Shown: in pieces, positions 53,657 to 61,107 of the stretch | Layout of the letters: each line of letters begins with the position of its first letter | Position numbering within the stretch: the stretch's first letter is position 1 | NCBI GenBank assembly: GCA_017466325.1 | Contig: JAFTUK010000024.1 | Coordinates: 1-64,000, forward strand | Origin: Bacteroidaceae bacterium | Lineage (GTDB): Bacteria; Bacteroidota; Bacteroidia; Bacteroidales; Bacteroidaceae | Length of the DNA: 64,000 bases | Direction: 5' to 3' | Position numbers and translations under genes: made by a program | Notes under the pieces: model-generated | Databases searched by the model: none | Seen by the model: the letters and a program-made list of their open reading frames with translations, nothing else | Told to the model about the DNA's origin: nothing

Positions 53657-53681
53657 TGTCGGATATTAACAACAAGTACTT

Positions 53682-54488
53682 ATGTCTGAACAGTATTTAG
53701 ATTGTGATTCTTTGATAGATCTTGGTACCATATATGATGCAATTGCCTATAATGGTTTTTCTAAGGAAACTATCGATTTGATTGATATCTATACAAAGCA
53801 TATATTAAATGGAAAAACAAACTTTAATCAATTTAATCAACAAGAGCATGCAGGACTCTGCTGTGCAGGTGAGGTGCTCATTGGGGCGACCATCGTGTGC
53901 AACTACGCGCAAGCAAGCCTTAGAGCAAGTTCAGATGCTGGAACAGGCCAAGCAAGCCCATTTAATTGGGAAATAGACGAGGCACAGGAAACTCTCCTAC
54001 AACAATGGGCAGAGTCTAAGCATTTGTGGTTTGCAAATGCTGAGGCTGATATTGAATTGGAGTATGGTCCGATGATTGCTCAAGGAGCAGAAGCTAAAGT
54101 TTTTTATAAGGAGGGAGATACATCTGTCGTAAAAATGCGGACTTCTATTTATGCAACTTTGGACAGAGCATTAGAATCAATAGTTCTTCACAATGCTTTA
54201 TTTCCAGAAACAGCAATGAAGTTAATAGGATTTACACGCGATTCTGATGGACTTTTACGTTCAATAAGTACCCAGCCTTATATTAGATGTAAGCGCTTGG
54301 CTACAAAATATGAAATAGATCATATGGTCGCTTTAAAGGGTTTCCAAAACAATCAAGACGGGCAAGGGGTCAACTATATCGGAGAACGTCTCCATCTTGA
54401 GGATATGCATCCTGCTAATGTTTTTATAGATGCTATCTCCGATGTACCAGTATGTATTGATTGTATTGTGAAGTTCATTAAGAAGTGA
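53682..54488 (+). CDS. Polyvalent-type protein kinase-like protein
   Basis: Protein of 268 residues matching the kinase-like domain that occurs as a part of polyvalent proteins of mobile elements. An N-terminal helical half (LGTIYDAIAYNGFSKETIDLIDIYT; AGLCCAGEVLIGATI) is followed by an N-lobe-like MIAQGAEAKVFYKEGDTSVVKMR (the lysine of VVK is the ATP-lysine candidate). EDMHPANVF near 242-250 matches the catalytic loop D-x-x-x-x-N, and CID near the end stands for DFG. AT-rich, unlike the flanking genes, and next to a broken hsp20, so it is likely acquired. No phage structural gene is nearby. Target unknown. Confidence 0.75.
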   Translation: MSEQYLDCDSLIDLGTIYDAIAYNGFSKETIDLIDIYTKHILNGKTNFNQFNQQEHAGLCCAGEVLIGATIVCNYAQASLRASSDAGTGQASPFNWEIDEAQETLLQQWAESKHLWFANAEADIELEYGPMIAQGAEAKVFYKEGDTSVVKMRTSIYATLDRALESIVLHNALFPETAMKLIGFTRDSDGLLRSISTQPYIRCKRLATKYEIDHMVALKGFQNNQDGQGVNYIGERLHLEDMHPANVFIDAISDVPVCIDCIVKFIKK

Positions 54489-54500
54489 TATTTTAATTGC

Positions 54501-54656
54501 ATGAAATACTTGAATCAATTTCACAAAGAATCCGTAGAACGGAAATTGAAGAAAATCGCCGAATCTCAAAAGCATCCAATGTCACCAGAAGAGATAATGG
54601 CATATCTTTGGTCCAATTTCGAGAGAGCGAAAAGCATGGAACTTGGGGTGGAATAG
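54501..54656 (+). CDS. 51-residue basic protein after the kinase
   Basis: A frame of 51 residues starts 12 bases after the kinase stop. It is charged and helical (NQFHKESVERKLKKIAESQK; SPEEIMAYLWSNFERAK) without a signal or membrane segment. Its closeness to the kinase gene suggests co-translation. A competing frame at 54498-54841 overlaps it in another phase (114 residues, hydrophobic end), so the coding phase is not certain. I do not recognise a family. Confidence 0.4.
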   Translation: MKYLNQFHKESVERKLKKIAESQKHPMSPEEIMAYLWSNFERAKSMELGVE

Positions 54657-54837
54657 CATGCATCACATACCCACACTTCCAGAAAGGCAAGCAATACAAG
54701 GGGCGTTGCATCAATAATTCAACTGCCGCATATATAGGTAATCCAAAGAAATATATCAGATTGTACAACGAATACAATAGCCTGTTCAAAAACATGTCTA
54801 TGTTAATTCCTGTAATCTTTTTCATTTGTGTAGTTGT

Positions 54838-55485
54838 TTAGAAGGTTATCCCATGCGCCTTGATGAGACTCTGCAGGCGCTTTATCTCTTCGGCTTGCTG
54901 CTTCACTTGCTTGCGCAGGGCGTGCAGTTCATCTTGTTCCTGCTGGCGGTATCCCGTGCGTGCGGCATGCATGCGTTCCTTTATACCGCCTTGGGTGACA
55001 AATTCCTGCTCCAATGTTATTAGGTGACGGTTGAGCATAGTATCCACCATATAGCAGAGGGTGAGGGCTGTATTGGCCATCTCCTCGTTGTTCCATTTGT
55101 CAAAGTGTGGTTGATAGTCCTCCACGCGGTTATGGATTTTGCAAAACTCCAGCATCTTATTGTAGCGATTATGCGACTCTGTCCAAATAGTGAGGTTACG
55201 CGAGATGAGATAGTCCCGATAGTCCTCGCGCAACTCTTGGATAGAACTTCGTGCCACATTTAGGAGTTTTAGTTGCATTTCTGTGGAAGCCACTCCATCC
55301 TCTATACCCTCAACAATATTTTGCTTTCCACTACGGGCAGCCTGTATCATCTGGTCCACCGTACGGTCGCCATGCGCAGGAAGGAAACGCTTGCAGAATA
55401 CATAAGTCAGATGGTAGAGCACCTCACTCTTCTGGTAGAAGTACGTATTGCGCCAAGGCGCCTGCCTCTTTAGAACTTGTTGCAT
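54838..55485 (-). CDS. Four-helix-bundle suffix-domain protein
   Basis: Protein of 215 residues of the four-helix-bundle group related to 23S rRNA intervening-sequence proteins. The core is YQKSEVLYHLTYVFCKRFLPAHGDRTVDQMIQAARSGKQNIVEGIEDG (positions 17-64 in outline), with the family motif AxxSxxQNIxEG in the form AARSGKQNIVEG, and LKLLNVARSSIQELREDY near 76. The C-terminal coiled coil (ALRKQVKQQAEEIKRLQSL) is the suffix extension. Such genes occur in variable regions of Bacteroidetes and their role is not known. It faces the kinase island and has a minus-strand TATCTTTG box at 55518. Confidence 0.85.
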   Translation of the reverse strand: MQQVLKRQAPWRNTYFYQKSEVLYHLTYVFCKRFLPAHGDRTVDQMIQAARSGKQNIVEGIEDGVASTEMQLKLLNVARSSIQELREDYRDYLISRNLTIWTESHNRYNKMLEFCKIHNRVEDYQPHFDKWNNEEMANTALTLCYMVDTMLNRHLITLEQEFVTQGGIKERMHAARTGYRQQEQDELHALRKQVKQQAEEIKRLQSLIKAHGITF

Positions 55486-55517
55486 GGTATACTGTGATTT
55501 AATGGTTTAGATAGATG

Positions 55518-55525
55518 CAAAGATA
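55518..55525 (-). promoter_or_regulatory. Promoter box of four-helix-bundle gene
   Basis: Minus-strand TATCTTTG fits TAnnTTTG and lies 32 bases upstream of the start at 55485. Confidence 0.6.
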
Positions 55526-55545
55526 GCGCTATTTTTTGAGAAATA

Positions 55546-55622
55546 GATGCTATAGAAGCAATAGATCCTATAGTCTCTATAATTTCTATAGATTCTATAG
55601 TTTTTATAGTCTCTATAGCACC
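55546..55622. repeat. Array of CTATAG palindromes
   Basis: Five CTATAG words, with several one-base variants, lie within about 75 bases (55550 to 55620), separated by A/T-rich 6-9 base spacers. Regular spacing suggests an expanded short repeat. It sits between the four-helix-bundle gene and the end of the first ABC permease gene. Confidence 0.75.
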
Positions 55623-55635
55623 TATCCTCTCACTC

Positions 55636-58047
55636 TCACTCCTTCGCAATCACCTCGGCGGGATTCTCCCTGAAGCACACTTTTACCTTATGGGCAACGA
55701 GGGCGGTGACGATGAGGGTGATGATGGCGGCGATGCCGAGGGCCGGCAGGATGCCAAGGGAGATCTGCAGGGCGTAGGTTTGCAGCCAGAGGGTCATCAG
55801 GTAGTAACCCACGCAGAGGCCTATGGTGGTGCCGAGGGCAGAGATGATGCCGTATGTGCGGAGGGTGCGGCGCAGGCAATCCCTATAGTGGGCGCCGAAG
55901 ACACGACGTATGGCTATGGCACGGCGCTGGCGCTGGAGGTCGGCACTCAACAGGGTTATCATTCCGAATAGGGCAATGCCCAAACCCACTGCTGAGAGCA
56001 CGGAGTAGAGCCACAGGAAGTTCTGCTCCTTGCGGTACTTCTCGGCAATGAGGTCGCCATAGTTTACTACACGCACTGTTCCTGCATCGGGGTTGATGTC
56101 GTGACGGCGCAGAACCTCTTCCACGGCTGCTATGCCTTCCTTCTCCCTGCCTGGGAGTATGCGGAAGTAGAGTTGGGAATCTCCGTCAGAGCCGCCTAAA
56201 TCCTGGGCATATCCTATCAGTTCGGGTTCTTGGTGCAGGTCGCGGGTGCAGAGGTCGAGCGTGCCGATAACTTCTTGTTGGCTACGGGTATTGATATATG
56301 GATTCTCTGGCGTTACCCCGTAATATGCCGCAGCATTGCTGCTCAGCAACACCTGTCCATCCTGCCACTTGAATTCGCCCTGCATGGGTTTCCACAGGTC
56401 GGGCTTGATATCGAACAGGCGTATCGTCGCCTCGGAAAGTATCATCATGGTAAGGTTCTGCTCATAACCATCCACACTGATGCCTATCGCCCATCCGCGT
56501 TCGAAGATGGGATGGTTCAATACGCAGGTGTCCACTGCCGAAAGGGCACACAGTTCTTGTGCAAACTCGTTGGTGTTTACCACCCTCTTTTCCTCATACC
56601 TCTTGAAACGGAAGGTATATACCCTTTCGGGGTTCACGCCCAGGGCATCTTTGGTGACGAAGCGGATTTGTCTGCCACCGTTCCACACCAGGAACAGCAA
56701 CAGCACGCTCACCGCCACCTGCATCACGGCAAGGGGGTAGTTCAATGCCGAGGGACGTCCCTGCGGAGCACCCTTCAGGGCGAGGCGGTGCCTGCGGTTC
56801 TGCACATATACGGGCAGCAGGCAGAGTGCCAGTTGCACAAGGAGGAGCGTGAGCAGGCAGCCTGCGAACCAAAGGTACACTTCGCCGCGGGTAATCTCCA
56901 TTCCTTCGAAATAGGTGTCGAACGTCAGTGTCATCAGCACAAAGGTGAGCACACCAATGGCGCAGAACATCAGCAGGGCCTCGGCCTGCAGGCGGAGCAG
57001 GGTGTCGCGGCTGCCACCACCCAGGCAGATGCGCAGGCGATGGTCGCTCCATCGGGCATCGGCAGCAGTGTTGAGCAATGCCAGGTAGGAGAACAGAGCC
57101 GAAAGGAGCAGCAATGTGGAGAGGATGAAGAACACGCCGGGGTAGAAGGCCGCTTTCCAGAAACTGCCCTCGTTGCGCAACAACTCGCCAATGCGGAGCG
57201 GTACGAGCCGGAAACTTTCATAATCGTCGTTGTATTGAGAGTTGGAGAATCGCTCCAGCGTCTCGTCCAGCGCGCGTTGCATCTGTTCGGGGTGCTTCGT
57301 GCGCACGAAGAGTTCCATGCTCTCGGGTGAGTAAGAATATCCTTTTGCAGGGGTGGGCTCCAGTTTCTGGTAATGATAAGCGGGAATCTCATTATCCGCT
57401 CCGACAGGCTTCTGTGCTTTTGTCACACCCACCACACGCAATGTCTTCTCGGCACCGCCTTCGCGCAGGAACTTTGCCGTCACCGTGGTGCCCACCATGT
57501 CCGTGGTGCCGAAGAGGGCAAGGGCAGTCTTGTCGGTGAGTACCACTTCGCCATCCTCACGGGCAGGCCTGCCGGAGATGAACTCGAGGCGCATAACCTC
57601 GTAATATTCCGGGTTCACTCTCAGCATCGGCTGCGCTGGTGTCGTATCATTTGTGCTTATAATCTCAGCACCAGTATACATGATGAACCCCACTTTGGCG
57701 TCTTCAGGCGCATGCTCCAGGATGTCATGCCCCAGACTGTCGCTGAGATGGTAGGTGAAGGCTCTGAACCCCTGTGGTTCACTGCCCTGCACGCGATAGA
57801 CGTCCTCCACGTCGGGGATGTGACTTGCCCCGTGTGTCAGTCTCCAGATGCTGGAAGCCGAAAACACGAAGGCAGTGAGGGCAAACGAGATGATGCCCAC
57901 GATAAGAATGTTTTGCCCCATATTGCGCCTTATGTGGCGCAGGGCTTGGAGGAAGTTGATACGGACCCAGTGGACCCAGCGGACCCACCCCCAACCCCTC
58001 CCTGTATGGAGGGGAGTAGGATGTACTGTGTGATTGTGTATTAGCAT
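55636..58047 (-). CDS. FtsX-type ABC transporter permease 1
   Basis: Inner-membrane permease of 803 residues with two FtsX-like halves; each has an N-terminal membrane helix, a large periplasmic domain and three C-terminal helices. Such MacB/ADOP-like proteins move lipids, lipoproteins or peptides or act as mechanotransmitters. The first 28 or so residues (MLIHNHTVHPTPLHTGRGWG... to WVR) are translated from a dispersed GC-rich repeat at 57959-58047; the conserved part begins at NFLQALRHIRRNMGQN. There is no start codon between the repeat and residue 40, so the repeat either supplies the start or the true start is the later ATG. It is the third permease gene downstream of the ATPase. Confidence 0.85.
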   Translation of the reverse strand: MLIHNHTVHPTPLHTGRGWGWVRWVHWVRINFLQALRHIRRNMGQNILIVGIISFALTAFVFSASSIWRLTHGASHIPDVEDVYRVQGSEPQGFRAFTYHLSDSLGHDILEHAPEDAKVGFIMYTGAEIISTNDTTPAQPMLRVNPEYYEVMRLEFISGRPAREDGEVVLTDKTALALFGTTDMVGTTVTAKFLREGGAEKTLRVVGVTKAQKPVGADNEIPAYHYQKLEPTPAKGYSYSPESMELFVRTKHPEQMQRALDETLERFSNSQYNDDYESFRLVPLRIGELLRNEGSFWKAAFYPGVFFILSTLLLLSALFSYLALLNTAADARWSDHRLRICLGGGSRDTLLRLQAEALLMFCAIGVLTFVLMTLTFDTYFEGMEITRGEVYLWFAGCLLTLLLVQLALCLLPVYVQNRRHRLALKGAPQGRPSALNYPLAVMQVAVSVLLLFLVWNGGRQIRFVTKDALGVNPERVYTFRFKRYEEKRVVNTNEFAQELCALSAVDTCVLNHPIFERGWAIGISVDGYEQNLTMMILSEATIRLFDIKPDLWKPMQGEFKWQDGQVLLSSNAAAYYGVTPENPYINTRSQQEVIGTLDLCTRDLHQEPELIGYAQDLGGSDGDSQLYFRILPGREKEGIAAVEEVLRRHDINPDAGTVRVVNYGDLIAEKYRKEQNFLWLYSVLSAVGLGIALFGMITLLSADLQRQRRAIAIRRVFGAHYRDCLRRTLRTYGIISALGTTIGLCVGYYLMTLWLQTYALQISLGILPALGIAAIITLIVTALVAHKVKVCFRENPAEVIAKE
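57959..58047 (-). repeat. GC-rich repeat fused to permease 1 start
   Basis: On the minus strand this reads an ATG, a run ending in ACACAGTACATCCTACTCCC, a hairpin of CCCTCC/GGAGGG and two GGGTCCxCTGGGTCC units. The same plan recurs at 60769-60859 in front of permease 2. Confidence 0.8.
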
Positions 58048-58351
58048 ATTTGTGGTAAATTAAGGACCCTCCCCATACCCTCCCACAAGGGGCGGGAGTA
58101 TAATGTACTGGAGGGTGATTAGGATTTTGCGTATTTGTGATGATTGTTCTATTTTCAAAAAGCGTCTTGGGGGACTTTTACATACCCCCTCCGGAGCTTT
58201 GCTCCTCGTCCCCCTAACTTAGAGGGACAGTTTGCTGGCGCTGTGATATTCAGTTGTAACTGACTGTCCCTCTAAGTTAGGGGGACGAGCGCGAAGCGCG
58301 GAGGGGGTATGTTAGATTTCCGTTTTCCGTTTTCCGTTTTCCGTTCGTCTC
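58048..58351. other. Non-coding spacer with repeats
   Basis: No gene is seen. It holds a second GC-rich repeat copy (58069-58118), a large inverted repeat (58180-58310) and a TTTCCG-TTTTCCG run (58316-58344) that also occurs in mfd. The next permease gene ends at 58352. Confidence 0.7.
58180..58310. repeat. Large inverted repeat between permeases
   Basis: The outer arms CATACCCCCTCCG (58180-58192) and CGGAGGGGGTATG (58298-58310) are perfect, 13 bases each. Inner arms of 26 bases at 58204-58229 and 58263-58288 are also perfect. The centre is 33 bases. A related sequence without the symmetry lies at 23236-23282. Confidence 0.88.
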
Positions 58352-60859
58352 TCACTCCTTCGCAATCATCTCTGCAGGTTTCACTCGCAGGACTTGGTGG
58401 AGGTGGTAGCCTACTATGAGGAGGATGATGAGGGCGGTGAGCATGAGGGCGCCGAGGATGGGGAGGGTGGGGGACAGGAGTTCTGCCATGGAGGTGCTCA
58501 TGCTGCTTCTTGCCCATTCCTTCAGGAGGATGTTGAAGAGGACTATGAGGGGTGCGCTGACCATGGTGGCAATGCTGATGAGCCACAGGTAGAGGCGGCC
58601 GAAGAGCAGGATGATGTTCCCTCGCTTGGCGCCATGTATCTTGCGCAGCGCCACTTCCTTCTGTCGCGAACAGGTGTCGAGGGCTATAGTGCTCCAGATG
58701 CCCATCAGGCAGATAACGAGGCAGATGGAGGATAGTATCCATGAGGCACGTAGCATGACTTCAAATAAGAGGATTTCTATGCCAAGACTTTCACGGAGGT
58801 TAAGCACCCGTTCCATCAAAGGTTTGGGATTGATGCGGTGCATGGCTTCGGTAAGGTCGGCAAAGACACGGTCGTAAGCGCCCTTCTTCGGCTGGACGAT
58901 GATTTCTATTATATTCTCGTCGCTACAACTTTCTATGTACACCACCTGGCATGTATTGGATAAGCGCTTATTGTCCATATAAGGCAGAGTGCCAAAGGTG
59001 CCTCCGATGCGGTGGGGTTGGCCTCCCTCCAGTTGAAGAACACCGCTGGCGGTCAGGCCATAGTGCTCCATACCGGCATAGAGCGAGTCGCTCAGCAGCA
59101 GGCAACCTGTACGCTCCTCGGGTGGCAGTATCCAACGGATGGGGCGGTTCCAGAAGTTGAGCAGCGTTGAGTCACCAACCTGATACTGCCTAATCCACAT
59201 ATGCCCCCATGCTTCCTTTGCCATGGGATGTTCCTGGATGTCCTTTAGGCGGAGGAAAGAAATATTGATGGGGATGAAGCATTCGATGTCCTTTGCCTCA
59301 GTGCGCAGGTATTCCAGTATTTTGGGCCCATCCTCCTTGGTAACGTAAGGACGCACCAGTATGCACTCCTTGTAGAAGTCATCGTTCTCCGGCACATTCA
59401 TTTCCTTCAGTGCCAGTTCGCTGAAATGCGTCAGGGCTATGCTTCCGCCCACAAAGAGGATGCAGATGGCTATCTGTATGCCCAGCATCGTGTTGCGCAG
59501 AACATGCCCACGGCTGCGTTGCAACTGCACGGTCATGCTTTGGCGCTGGCGCACCATGGTGCGGACGGTCAGCCACAATACCATGAAACTGATGAGCACC
59601 ACCACGGCGAGTATCACCGCCACACTCTCGTACACGCCCTCTATGTGCCAGCCGAACTCGTTGAGGTAGGGCGTGAGCGAGGCATTGGCAAAGTCGATGA
59701 GCAGTACGCTCAGTATGCCGGCCACGATGCCGGCAAGCATGAAGGTGAAGAGCGTTTCGCAGGCAAAGAGGCGGAAGATGCTCAGGCTTGTGGCACCATG
59801 CACACGGCGCAGAGCCACCTCGCGCTGACGCATACGGAAGAGTTGCAACTGCATCTTCAGGAAGCCTATCAGTGCTGCGGCAAGGATAAGCGAACTGATA
59901 AGGTAGACGATGGTACGGACTATCAGCAACGACCTTACATGCTCGGCATCGTTTACACTTAAAGGTTTCAGTCTTGCCGAGATGCCATCGAAATGATTCA
60001 GGCGACGGGTCATCTCAGCCTCCACCTCCTTGGGGTCTTGTCCCTCCTGGAGCACAAGGCAGTAATTGCGCAGATAACTGTCCGTCAGGCCGTCGGCATA
60101 GACGTAAATGCCCGTTGTCACACCATCTGCAATGTAATCCGTGGCATATACATCGCGGATGGTGAACTCTGTCCAATCACGACCATTGATGTTCATGCCA
60201 ACGGTACACCCAACTGGATTTGCCTCGCCAAAGATGGTACGTGCATGCGTTTCGCTGATGACCGCCTCCTTGTCGTTGAGCACGGGAATCTTCTTGCCCG
60301 TCAGTGCCGAACGTATGCCCCAGAAGTTGAGGTCTTCGGCCTGCTTGACATAGAAAGAATATGCACCGGCGCGTTGGGCGCTGTCTGGCAAGGTAAAGGT
60401 CATGCTTGAACCCATCGTTAAGCCGCCCATGAAGGCATTGCGTATCACCTTTTCCACACCGGGCAGGGGACCGCCGGAGAAGAGAGCGTCGTGCATTTCG
60501 GGTGTGACGTTTTCGGTGGGGACGGTGACCCATTCCTGCGTGCCATCCTCCTTGTCTACGGGTAGTTTGTAACTTTCGTTGGGGAAGTCCGCCACATAGC
60601 AACGGTCGTAATACTCCTCCTTGGTGATGGAAGGAGGCCCCATGTGTTTGAGCACAAAGTGCGTAGCCGCCAGAGTGACCATACCCACCGCCAGCGCCAC
60701 TACGCTGACAAGGGTCTGGAACTTGTATTTCATGAGATTGCGGTAGGCAATCTTGAGGTTGTGAGAGAGGAAGACCCAGCGGACCCAGTGGACCCTCCCC
60801 CTTACCCCTCCACAAGGGAGGGGAGTAGGATGTACTGTGTGATGATTGTTATGTTGCAT
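58352..60859 (-). CDS. FtsX-type ABC transporter permease 2
   Basis: Permease of 835 residues, same architecture as permease 1 and closely related to permease 3. The conserved start LSHNLKIAYRNLMKYKFQTL (about residue 31 onward) aligns with MTHNLKIAFRNLMKYKFQTL of permease 3, but here the initiator ATG is replaced by a repeat-derived stretch (HTVHPTPLPCGGVRGRVHWV), so the only ATG lies inside the repeat. FtsX segments end with TIALDTCSRQKEVALRKIHGAKRGNIILLF near the C-terminus, a motif that joins the ATPase. Second permease of the cluster; substrate unknown. Confidence 0.85.
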   Translation of the reverse strand: MQHNNHHTVHPTPLPCGGVRGRVHWVRWVFLSHNLKIAYRNLMKYKFQTLVSVVALAVGMVTLAATHFVLKHMGPPSITKEEYYDRCYVADFPNESYKLPVDKEDGTQEWVTVPTENVTPEMHDALFSGGPLPGVEKVIRNAFMGGLTMGSSMTFTLPDSAQRAGAYSFYVKQAEDLNFWGIRSALTGKKIPVLNDKEAVISETHARTIFGEANPVGCTVGMNINGRDWTEFTIRDVYATDYIADGVTTGIYVYADGLTDSYLRNYCLVLQEGQDPKEVEAEMTRRLNHFDGISARLKPLSVNDAEHVRSLLIVRTIVYLISSLILAAALIGFLKMQLQLFRMRQREVALRRVHGATSLSIFRLFACETLFTFMLAGIVAGILSVLLIDFANASLTPYLNEFGWHIEGVYESVAVILAVVVLISFMVLWLTVRTMVRQRQSMTVQLQRSRGHVLRNTMLGIQIAICILFVGGSIALTHFSELALKEMNVPENDDFYKECILVRPYVTKEDGPKILEYLRTEAKDIECFIPINISFLRLKDIQEHPMAKEAWGHMWIRQYQVGDSTLLNFWNRPIRWILPPEERTGCLLLSDSLYAGMEHYGLTASGVLQLEGGQPHRIGGTFGTLPYMDNKRLSNTCQVVYIESCSDENIIEIIVQPKKGAYDRVFADLTEAMHRINPKPLMERVLNLRESLGIEILLFEVMLRASWILSSICLVICLMGIWSTIALDTCSRQKEVALRKIHGAKRGNIILLFGRLYLWLISIATMVSAPLIVLFNILLKEWARSSMSTSMAELLSPTLPILGALMLTALIILLIVGYHLHQVLRVKPAEMIAKE
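60769..60859 (-). repeat. GC-rich repeat fused to permease 2 start
   Basis: Second copy of the start-replacing repeat. It has the same ACACAGTACATCCTACTCCC run, CTCC/GGAG hairpin and GGGTCC units as 57959-58047, translated in the same phase. Confidence 0.8.
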
Positions 60860-61107
60860 ATTTGTGTTGAATAGCGGACCCTCCCCCTTACCCCTCCACA
60901 GGGGAGGGGAGTAGAATGTACTGGGGAGTGAATTTGGTTAATAATCTTGTTAGTTGATGATATACTTCATTAGTCAGTTGTAACCACTCCCTCCCCTTGT
61001 GGGCGAGCAAGGTCTTCAGAAGAAGCACTGAATGTGCTTCTGTGCCTTGGGAGGGGAGAACTTTCCAGTTCGACGCGCGGACAGGTTGGGGAGGGGTCTG
61101 TTATCTT
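60860..61107. other. Non-coding spacer with repeat copies
   Basis: No gene is seen. It holds a further GC-rich repeat copy (60876-60940) and an AGAAGCAC / GTGCTTCT hairpin (61018-61038). It ends with a GGGGAGGGGTCTGTTA tail shared with the repeat at 23236. Confidence 0.65.

Larger units (their letters stand above)
53214..53681. other. Non-coding island edge: Hsp20 remnant and repeats
   Basis: No intact gene is present. The right part holds a decayed hsp20 3' end on the minus strand and two full and one partial copies of an 84-87-base repeat (see separate entries). The left part has a hairpin around 53316-53340 (GAATCCCAT / ATGGGATTC). Confidence 0.6.

Noticed and set aside
54498..54841. 114-codon frame overlapping the 51-residue gene
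   Set aside because: It begins with TTG inside the gap, overlaps the better-placed 51-codon frame in another phase and has no recognisable domain; kept only as an alternative.
56230..57330. Open frame of 366 codons opposite permease 1
   Set aside because: Antisense shadow; composition is Gln/His-rich and without motifs.
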